Source of the DNA: Bimuria novae-zelandiae CBS 107.79 | Taxonomy: Eukaryota; Ascomycota; Dothideomycetes; Pleosporales; Didymosphaeriaceae | DNA: 12,741 bases | Reading direction: 5' to 3' | Assembly: GCA_010015655.1 (NCBI GenBank) | Contig: ML976752.1 | Location: 185,281-198,021 of the forward strand | In this document: positions 1-7,323 of the stretch, piece by piece | How the letters are laid out: each line of letters begins with the position of its first letter | Position numbering within the stretch: the first letter of the stretch is position 1 | The notes under the pieces: model-generated | Databases searched by the model: none | What the model was told of the DNA's origin: nothing | What the model saw: the letters and a program-made list of their open reading frames with translations, nothing else | Program-made: the position numbers and the translations under genes

Positions 1-95
1 TCGATTCTCTGTTCGTGTACTATAGATAGCTAGTCTCAGCACACACACAATACACATCGACTTTCTGTCCACTTTTGAGCCCCACTCATCTGTCA
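1..95 (+). repeat. 5' LTR of outer copia element (3' portion only)
   Basis: All 95 bases are identical to 10778-10872. The repeat ends in TGTCA, matching the CA end expected of an LTR, and the two copies diverge immediately after it (GGTTATG here, CTAAGTA after the 3' copy). The first 49 bases of this LTR are outside the window. CpA sites, including a CACACACACA run, are unmutated. Confidence 0.93.
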
Positions 96-291
96 GGTTA
101 TGTCGCCCTTCTAAGCGCAGCCTGCTGTCGATCTCAGTATTTACGCCGGATCTGACACCGCAGAAGCCAACGCTGCACCGTCAGAGACGAAGCGGACCCA
201 CGCCGGTTTTTGGCACCGCAGGAACGAACCCTGCACCGCCGAAGCTGCAGCGACCTAGTAGAGCCCCAGCGAGCTCATACTAATCTATAAC
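96..291 (+). promoter_or_regulatory. Untranslated leader of outer element, with probable primer-binding position
   Basis: This 196-bp stretch lies between the 5' LTR and the Gag start codon. A primer-binding site should begin at or just after 96 (GGTTATGTCGCC...). I could not match it to a specific tRNA, so only the position is inferred. The leader is GC-rich and shows no RIP-like decay. It contains an imperfect 25-bp direct repeat (156-180 and 214-238, 21 of 25 identical). No ORF of note is present. Confidence 0.5.
156..238 (+). repeat. Imperfect 25-bp direct repeat in outer-element leader
   Basis: Units at 156-180 and 214-238 both begin CACCGCAG and end CTGCACCG, matching at 21 of 25 positions by hand alignment. 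They lie in the retrotransposon leader, where packaging or dimerisation signals are often found. That role is only a guess. Confidence 0.5.
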
Positions 292-1500
292 ATGTCAACT
301 CCGACTGTAGGCGCGATCGTGCTAGACGCGACGGGCCGCAACTGGAAGGAGTGGAACAAACAGATAACCAACGCAGCTACAGAGCGTAGCGCGAAGGATA
401 TCCTTTTGGGCACAAAGGCGCGCCCTGCGTACGCCTCCCGCGACTACAAAGAGCATCCGCTCGTACAACTTGTCGTCACCGACAGTATGTCAGAAGAAGA
501 AGAGACTAAGGCGTTTAATACTTGCGAGAAGGCCAACCGCTCCTAAGTTATTATAAACAAGTAAATACAAGCTTCTAAAGTAGCAGCTCTTGCCCGCCTT
601 AAAGCTTAAGATAGTAAAGACGCCTCTCTCCAGAACGCTATTATTAGCTCTGTTAACAAGTCTCTCCACCTGGCACTGACTAGCTTTAATTCGTTAGCTA
701 AAATATACACGTACATCACTAACCGCGTCGTACCTATCGAGCAGGACAACCTACGCGCTATATAAACCAACTTTATTAACCTCTACGCTAACACCTGCCA
801 CTTAGTACGTAACTATATTAATTACTTCCGAGACGCTCGCTCGCAATTAGCGCAAATAGGCGTCACCTTTACCTATTATAAGATTAGTATTAAAGGACTT
901 CGGAGTATATTAACGGACGCGTTAGTTAAAAAGCTAATTATTATTTATTTCCTACATAGCCTAGAGCGCGTACTCCTAGAATAGGTAAAGTCGCGCAACA
1001 ATAACATACGCAATGGCACTATATAGATAGTTAATAAGCTTACCACCGCGATCAAGGATTATCTCCGACATAAGAAGGAAGAGCCTGTTAAGGTGTTTAT
1101 AGCTAAGGCAAAATAACAAGAAGAAAAGCGCGTTAATAGTTATTACTATAACGCTAATAAAAAGACATTAAACGCACCTAATTATACGCCTGTAACTAGC
1201 GCAGACCAAAACGGAAAGTAGACCCGCAACTAGAACCCACGTCCTAAGAAGCAGCACTACACATACTGTGAACGAGAGCATCCTGGAGGTGAGAAGCTCT
1301 GCTGGAAGAAACACCCAGAGCTAATCCCAGAGCATTTGCGGTACAAGGACAAGGACAAGACAGGCAATAATGAGAAAGCTGTTGCCAGTGTTTCAATTGC
1401 ACCTAACACTTTAGCGTTCTGCTCAACCGCTGCGGTATCCCAGACACTGACTTAGAAAGCTACTGCGAACAGTGACTACCGCTAACGTTTCTGCTATAAT
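292..1500 (+). pseudogene. Outer copia polyprotein, 5' part: Gag and zinc knuckle up to the protease site (broken)
   Basis: Gag forms the nucleocapsid-like particle that packages the element's RNA. The ATG at 292 is the first in frame 1 after the leader. An intact 84-residue stretch with an NWKEW motif, as in copia Gag N-termini, is followed by a TAA at 544-546. The same frame then continues with recognisable protein to 1500 through about 11 TAA/TAG codons, without frameshift and without TGA. Around 1255-1302 lies a zinc-knuckle-like block: Cys at 1267, His at 1279, Cys at 1300. The expected first Cys is Tyr (TAC, 1258-1260), a TpG to TpA change. The frame is cut at 1500 by the nested element and resumes at 7324. 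The first roughly 250 bases are unmutated, but 545-1250 is heavily TpA-enriched. Confidence 0.88.
1496..1500 (+). repeat. Target-site duplication ATAAT (left copy) of inner element
   Basis: ATAAT directly precedes the TG of the inner 5' LTR, and ATAAT directly follows the CA of the inner 3' LTR (7319-7323). Five bases is the usual copia target duplication. It proves the inner element arrived by integration into the outer one. Confidence 0.95.
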
Positions 1501-1700
1501 TGTCGGTATACACATATCCCATCGCCTGAGGCTGCTTGATGCTGCCCAACGTACCACCTCGATCCTACTTCGGTCCGACTCGCACCGAGCCCATGTATAC
1601 CTTCGTAGCACCCACGTTCATAGATAGAATATACCAATAGCAATATACAAGACATTCGTTACTGTTATCACCCGTACGATCGTACAAAGGCCTACCAACA
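1501..1700 (+). repeat. 5' LTR of inner copia element
   Basis: It is 200 bp, TG...CA, identical to 7119-7318 except at position 56 (A at 1556, G at 7174). The difference is a CpG-type transition rather than the RIP type. About 18 CpA sites survive, unlike the adjoining interior. A perfect 12-bp palindrome GTACGATCGTAC lies near its 3' end (1674-1685). Confidence 0.96.
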
Positions 1701-1715
1701 CTGATCAGTGATTGC

Positions 1716-2816
1716 ATGGCAGTCACAGACAGTTAGGTTAGAAGAGACAGATCCTGTAGCCCCGCGCGTTCCCTAGTTATCTATATTAGTAACAGAGTTA
1801 TCTGTGCTAAGTTCACTATTAGCTGTATTAGGCGTCTTATCTAGCTTAAGACTAACCGTTCTAGCTATATTAGAGCGTTCCGAGACGCAGTCTATACACG
1901 CACTAACCCCTATTTAGTCGCGCTTAACCCGTGTACAATCCAAGACTACTAACGAGTCCCTAGCGAACACAGCCAGCACGATACGCGTCAACAACAATAA
2001 ATAGCGGAAGAAACGGCTAGTAGCAATAGAGGCTACACGCTTACACAAGAGGAGTTGCTGGGAACCACTAATCTGAAGGCAAGAGAGTGGCGTCACATTA
2101 ATCTAAAGATCTAGGATAATAAGATCGTAGCCCTAGACAATAAGATAGACGCAACTATAGCAACAACGTACATTGCGCGTGCGATCGCGGACTATACAGA
2201 TCGGCCTACAGCAGATGCAGAGCTCTTTGGTGAGTTCTATTAGGACTTTAAAGGATAAAATAAAGCCATGTTCCGGCGTGCGCATACGGTATATACTAAG
2301 GAACTAAAGTGGATCCTCCGCTTTAAGGGCGTGTACACTAGTCGTGTTAACATGTCGCTAAGCGAAGCCGTGGCCAAATTACTGCGCATAGAGGATTGCC
2401 CGAAATAGCTAGACGATTAGTTCTAATCTACTACCTTTAACAAGCGGTCAGCCGCGTATATGCTACAAGAGCGGATGATACTAAGACAACATACTACGGG
2501 ATTAGTATAACCCACGAACGTGGGGACAGCAGGTTAAACCCAGAGCCAAACCTCTATAAGGGCAGGAGACCAGGACGCAGAGGATTAAAGAACCTACGCT
2601 TAAGATAAGACACGCATCTAGGATTAAGCTAGTTAATAATTAGATTAAGGATAATAACTTGCAGAACTACTTATAGAAATAATTAAATAGACACTACGGG
2701 CGGACTAGCGACAGCAAAGTTAACAACCTCCTTTTTTATATAATAACTTTAATAGATTCCGCGAATACACACTAGCATACCTATAACGTCCAAAGGGATA
2801 AAGCGTCCCTCCAATC
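1716..2816 (+). other. Inner Gag N-terminal extension (most stop-dense part of the frame)
   Basis: About 367 codons in the polyprotein frame precede the recognisable Gag core. It starts with an Arg/Ser-rich stretch (RRDRSCSPARS) and has a helical-looking middle (around 2050-2400). It then loses almost all readability at 2500-2800, where stops come every few codons (for example 2580-2760). There are about 26 TAA/TAG in this segment and no TGA. If the ATG at 2817 were the real start, this would instead be a 1.1-kb leader. The continued coding look to at least 2400 argues against that. Confidence 0.6.
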
Positions 2817-3680
2817 ATGCCCTCAGGTGACACAGACCCGTACAGGGCAATTCCCCCAATCGAGTTTAGCAACGAGAAACTGGATCTAAAGACAATCAAT
2901 GTCTTCACTAAGATGTGGGACCGTGAGAAGAAGTACACAGGGAAGCCGTACGACCTCCTAGATAATAAGCTAAAGATTTTTTATAGTATCTGCTATTATG
3001 CAGACATCTAACTAGACTAATTCTATGTAGTCTTTCCGCGGATCCTGGAAGGCCGTGCACAGGAGTATTACCTCCACTTTATTAATTAGCAGACGGACAC
3101 ATTCCTAACTATATACACAAAGCTAAAGAACCACTTCGACACAAATATTAATTATAGCCACTACTACGCGGACTAGACAACGATATCTTTTATTAAAGTC
3201 CGCAGGGAGAACCCTAATAAGACACCCTATAAGGTCCTTAATATTATGCTAGACAAGCTCTAGTTGTGTTAGAGGGCTCTTGGCCAGCAGTACATGGGAG
3301 AATATGCGCTCCGGACGACTGTGATCACAGCATGCCAGGGCGTTAAAGAGTTTGCGATGGCGCTCTACAGGCCGTCCCTAGAGTGTGAGGTCCTGTTTGG
3401 AGATCTACGATCTTCGATCGAAAACTCGCTTGCTATAACTACCTCTGTTAACTTTACTAAGACAGACTATAATAACCAGTACTACTTGGACCGTTAATAT
3501 ACCATTAATAGCTCTAGAAGAACGTAAGAGGATTACAACTCACAGAGTACACAAGGCAAGTTTATTAGCAAACGTAGCTAACCTTAGCAGCGTTCTAGAG
3601 ACAACCTGCGGACTAACACACAAAGCAATAAGAAGTACTATATCTGCGGCAAGACAGGCTATTAGTCTACGAACCATACG
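2817..3680 (+). other. Inner Gag core and zinc knuckle
   Basis: The segment opens with a 64-residue intact stretch containing INVFTKMWDREKKYTG, a conserved Gag block as I recall from fungal copia polyproteins. A second intact block lies at 3294-3494. The zinc knuckle near 3636-3677 reads Y-x2-C-x4-Y-*-S-T-N-H. Two expected Cys are Tyr (3636-3638, 3660-3662) and the next codon, expected Trp, is TAG (3663-3665). All three are TpG to TpA changes. An acidic Glu-rich run follows at about 3805-3837. Confidence 0.75.
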
Positions 3681-3839
3681 CTTAAGGAAAGAAGGCAATC
3701 TAAAGTATAGTACATTACACACTATAATATTACAGGCAAGTAGATAGAATTCACAACATTCCTTATTACGTACGAAGGGGAAGAAGTTAACCAGTTTTTT
3801 AAAGAGGAGTAAGAGGAAGAGGAAGAGGAAGAGGACTAA

Positions 3840-4330
3840 AGACTAGTAGTTAAGTACCTTACAGATTAGGCTTTTATGCACCAGGTAACCGGATATGACG
3901 TCTATAGGTACAAGGAACCTACAACGCCAGCAACGCAGTTCCTTATTAAGAACCGCTACTCACGAGTTACGTACTAGGGCATTCTCCCTGACACTGGTGC
4001 CTCCAACGTATTAATAGCTAGAAAGGAGCAATTTCAGGCGCTCCAAACTAAGGATCCTACAGTAACTTTGGACACGTCTACTACTAGAAACGCATTAGTT
4101 TAATTTAGAAAAGGAAGTATTACTATATTAATTAGAACTGCGCACGTGCGTATAGAGATTAGAAAAATTAAATTTAAGGTCTTAGACGTACTAACCCCGT
4201 TCCTCCTCTATCTAAAAGACATGGATCGGTTGCACGTATACTTCAATAATACCACAGATTAGCTAGTACAAGGGAAAGCAACCTTCCCAGTAATTCGCAA
4301 ATGGGGACATCCTTGGTTCCACCTGAGCAA
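3840..4330 (+). other. Inner aspartic protease domain
   Basis: The retrotransposon protease cleaves Gag-Pol. The active-site motif DTGAS is intact at 3990-4004, preceded by ILP. The catalytic Asp codon GAC follows a T and so was a RIP target that escaped. The downstream sequence is TpA-rich and has stops at 4100-4102 and 4260-4262. Confidence 0.8.
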
Positions 4331-4349
4331 GGCAGAGCACGCGCGGGTA

Positions 4350-5300
4350 TTCCTTACAGAAACTGAGCTCTAACGTCTACATCAGAGGTTTAGGCACCTA
4401 GCTATTAAATGGCTAATACAACTGCTCAAACATGCAGGGCATAATAACGTGGATAAATAGCTACTTTGCGAGATCTAAAAGTTATGCTATTACTACTAAG
4501 CACACGATTAAGCGCCACGACGATTTAAATTCTAGCTAAAAGATAACTAGGAATTTAACTTTAAGATTTTCGTAGACGTAATATACCTAAGTGGGAAGCT
4601 AGTGCTTCACGTGATCGATTTAGCTACGACCTTTAATAGCGCTCGATTTCTACGATCTATGAGTGCGAAAGACACCTGGGAGGCAATCCGTTTGCTATAG
4701 ATTAATACGTACTAAGGGCCGCCAGACATTATCACCCACGACGCAGGTACTAACTTCGCATTTGTCAAGTTTAGATCTGAGGTAAAGATTATGGGAATCA
4801 CCTGCAAACAGGTGCCGGTAGAGGCTCACTAGTCTATTGGCAAGGTAGAAAGGTACTATACACCTCTTAGACGCGCGTACGAGATCATGAGGGCAGAGCT
4901 CGACTCCAGCACCAACGACATCGCAGTGCTACAGATGGCAGTCAAGGCCGTTAACGACACCGCTGGCCCAGACGGACTTGTACCCACGCTGCTCGTCTTC
5001 GGCGCATACCCTCGGGTATCCATGGACTCGCCACCATCACCATCGACAATACGTCGCGCTGAAGCAATCCAGAAAGCGATGAAGGCGCTGCGGAGGGCCG
5101 CAGCAGAACGTGCAGTAAGCAACGCACTTAACACCAGGAATAGGCTAAATATAGATAAGTTGCTCTTACTACCTCTACAGAGTGAGGTGATGGTATGGCG
5201 TGAGAAGAATGGATAGCAAGGGCCGTACAAGGTTATTGACATAAAGGATCACGATGTTACTGTAGACATAGTTAACGGCCTAACAACGTTCCGATCCACA
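4350..5300 (+). other. Inner integrase domain
   Basis: Integrase joins the cDNA to target DNA. The N-terminal zinc-binding region (about 4350-4510) keeps its His pair, but the second Cys of the Cys pair reads Tyr. The catalytic core keeps all three acids: Asp at 4575-4577 (VDV), Asp at 4740-4742 (HDAG) and Glu at 4848-4850 (GKVERYY). Residues 4887-5213 are an unbroken 109-codon stretch, rich in CpA and TpG, that looks nearly unmutated. Heavily mutated sequence lies on both sides. Confidence 0.82.
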
Positions 5301-5417
5301 GTTATAAAACCTTACTACTAAGACACGACTATAGACGTGATTCTAGCCGCAGACGAAGGGGAAGGACTAATTACTGCTAAATAGCAGTCGCCAGCAGCTA
5401 CACAGCCAACCTAGCCA

Positions 5418-5456
5418 CGCAAGCGGGGCCGCCCGCCTGGATCTAAGAACAAGCGT
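5418..5456 (+). other. AT-hook-like motif in the integrase-RT linker of the inner element
   Basis: The frame reads RKRGRPPGSKNKR, with the GRP core and flanking basic residues of an AT-hook, a minor-groove binding motif for AT-rich DNA. It follows the integrase core. In LTR elements this C-terminal region often carries targeting or nuclear-localisation signals. The role here is inferred from position and motif alone. Confidence 0.6.
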
Positions 5457-5639
5457 ATAGTGCAATACCTGACGAAGAAGGAGGAGGACGATTACGCCCT
5501 AGCTGTTAAGCTACGTAATAACAGCGTGATCAACACCCTAGGCGCCCCTTTTAAAGCATCTAACTAGAAAGAGATTAACGACCTTATTGGCCGTAGAGTG
5601 TTTAGTTTTAAGCTATTTAACCTAACTATATATAATAGA

Positions 5640-6250
5640 TATTATATCTTTAAGTCGCGCATAGTTCGCGAAGTTAAAGGCAAAACTATAGTCCTGTACA
5701 AGAAATTACGACTTATTATTTAAGGCTATAATAATAAGGGCAAACACGAAATCCTAACGCAGTCGCTAACTATCTAACAAGCTAGTTAGCGCTTAATACT
5801 GGCCCTAGCACCCGCATTGCTTACTAAAGGCATGTCTATGGAACTACGCGATATCACACAGGCATACCTACAGGCACAAACTGAGCTATTCCGCACGATT
5901 TTAGCGCACCTGCCTAAGGAGCTTATAATAAAGTATCCTAAAGGTACGATTATTCGCGTGATCAAGCCACTATATAGAATCGCAGAGGTAGGAGTTTACT
6001 AGTTCGCTACGTACTAAGGACACCACTGCAAAGAGCTCGACATGGCTACATCTACGTATAATCCATGCCTCTTAATCACGAACGGAGAACTAGAAACGTT
6101 TGGTATAGTAGGTCTGTAAATAGACGATACGCTCGCGATCGCAACACCTGCATTCTCTAGCGCAGAGGACGCCGCGCTTTAGAAAGCCAACTTCTAAGCT
6201 AAGCCAAAGGAGAGACTATCTAAAAAGGTACTACTAGAGTTTAATAGATA
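5640..6250 (+). other. Inner reverse transcriptase domain
   Basis: The first catalytic Asp is in MELRDITQAYLQA (Asp codon 5850-5852). The second motif reads GL*IDDTLAI, with the Asp pair at 6123-6128; the stop TAA at 6117-6119 takes the place of a Gln. The block VGVY*FATY*GHHCKELDM (about 5988-6044) shows TAG at an expected Trp and TAA at an expected Gln, so both nonsense types occur within a few residues. All three catalytic Asp remain because none follows a T. Confidence 0.82.
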
Positions 6251-6539
6251 CACCCTTACGTTGCGTAGAAACGCTATTTAACTAACGCAGAAGGGGCAAG
6301 GAGCTAAGATTAATACTATTAATCTAAAGGTAGTAGACTAAGTATAGAGGTATATAGAGCAGCGCGCGCGCGGCGCGTACATTGCTTCTATCTACTAACC
6401 TAAAGCATCTTTTGACCTTTCTGCGACTGCGCAAATACAGCAACCTGCGGACACGGACTATAGGAAACTCAACCACTAACTAAAGTAGCAAGCTAAGAAC
6501 TTGCAGCGAGGATTACAGTACATTCCCCTTAACCTTGCT

Positions 6540-7091
6540 ATAGCTAAATTAATAGTATTCACGGACAGTTCTTTCGCAAACAACTAAGATCTTAGCTTAT
6601 AGCTAAGGTACCTACTTGTCCTTGTTAATGAGTCTGGTAGACAAGATAATACGTTCGACATACGTAGCAACGTAATCTATTAGAGTTTAACTAAATATAA
6701 ACGCGTTACTAGAAGCGTCCTGGCATTAGAGATATATAGCATGGTTAGCGGCGTCGACATCGCTATCGCTATCTTGACAACACTTAAGATAATTACAGAA
6801 CGCCTAGGTCTACCGTCGATCCCACTCGTTGTATGTACAGACTCATACTCACTGTATGAGTGCCTCGTCAAACTTGGCACCACGAATGAGAAGCGCCTAA
6901 TGATCGACATCATGGCACTCCGCCAGTCGTACGAGCGCCGTGAGATCGCGGAGATCCAATGGATTAATGGTAAAGATAACCCTGCGGACGCACTCATAAA
7001 AGCCACACCAAATCGCGCACTTAAACGATTCATTGACAGCAACATGCTATTAATACGAGTAGAGGGATCTGTGCAGCGACCTACGGAATAG
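6540..7091 (+). other. Inner RNase H domain and polyprotein C-terminus
   Basis: RNase H removes the RNA strand during cDNA synthesis. Visible motifs are VFTDSSFAN (first Asp), SVLALEIYSM (Glu), VVCTDSYSLYE (Asp) and KDNPADAL (Asp). From 6741 to 7088 there are 116 codons without a stop and with normal CpA content. The terminal TAG at 7089-7091 lies 27 bp before the 3' LTR. Confidence 0.85.
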
Positions 7092-7118
7092 TGTGCTACG
7101 ATAACAAAAGGTTGCCAG
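7092..7118 (+). promoter_or_regulatory. Short 3' spacer of inner element, weak polypurine tract
   Basis: Plus-strand priming should occur just 5' of the 3' LTR. Only a short purine run (AAAAGG, 7106-7111) is seen, followed by TTGCCAG. The assignment rests on position more than on composition. Confidence 0.35.
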
Positions 7119-7318
7119 TGTCGGTATACACATATCCCATCGCCTGAGGCTGCTTGATGCTGCCCAACGTACCGCCTCGATCCTACTTCGGTCCGACTCG
7201 CACCGAGCCCATGTATACCTTCGTAGCACCCACGTTCATAGATAGAATATACCAATAGCAATATACAAGACATTCGTTACTGTTATCACCCGTACGATCG
7301 TACAAAGGCCTACCAACA
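7119..7318 (+). repeat. 3' LTR of inner copia element
   Basis: It is 200 bp, TGTCGG...CCAACA, 199 of 200 identical to 1501-1700. The palindrome GTACGATCGTAC is at 7292-7303. Confidence 0.96.
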
Positions 7319-7323
7319 ATAAT
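7319..7323 (+). repeat. Target-site duplication ATAAT (right copy) of inner element
   Basis: It matches 1496-1500 exactly and lies directly after the LTR terminal CA. Confidence 0.95.

Larger units (their letters stand above)
1716..7091 (+). pseudogene. Inner copia Gag-Pol polyprotein, single frame of 1792 codons, riddled with TAA/TAG
   Basis: The frame encodes, in order, an N-terminal Gag extension (1716-2816), Gag core (2817-3540), zinc knuckle (3636-3677), aspartic protease (DTGAS, 3990-4004), integrase (4350-5300), an AT-hook-like linker (5418-5456), reverse transcriptase (about 5640-6250) and RNase H (about 6540-7091). I choose the ATG at 1716, 15 bases after the LTR, because coding-like sequence continues in frame from there; a later in-frame ATG at 2817 starts the well-conserved Gag core. 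I read the frame through to the TAG at 7089-7091 without frameshift or TGA, but with about 75 TAA/TAG codons at Gln or Trp sites. The Asp/Glu catalytic residues I could locate in all four enzymes are still present. Expected origin: one translation product cleaved by its own protease. Confidence 0.9.
1501..7318 (+). mobile_element. Inner Ty1/copia LTR retrotransposon, complete (5818 bp), nested in outer element
   Basis: It is bounded by 200-bp LTRs (1501-1700 and 7119-7318, TGTCGG...CCAACA) with one mismatch and by a perfect ATAAT target duplication. The interior is almost entirely one reading frame (frame 3, 1716-7091) in the copia order Gag, PR, IN, RT, RH. It is not the same family as the outer element: the LTRs are unrelated, the protein is longer, and the reverse transcriptase has QxDD context rather than YxDD. 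About 75 premature TAA/TAG codons make it non-autonomous. Insert plus one duplication is 5823 bp, a multiple of three, so the outer reading frame is not shifted. Confidence 0.95.

Noticed and set aside
1423..1611. A small minus-strand ORF across the inner 5' LTR junction
   Set aside because: It spans the insertion boundary and its LTR part is shared with the other LTR, so it cannot be an ancestral gene.
4856..5242. A 128-codon minus-strand open frame
   Set aside because: It is antisense to the intact integrase stretch at 4887-5213, with no motif of its own.
6680..7273. A 197-codon minus-strand open frame
   Set aside because: It is antisense to the clean RNase H region and 3' LTR of the inner element and has no recognisable motif. 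It is open because the opposite strand is coding there.
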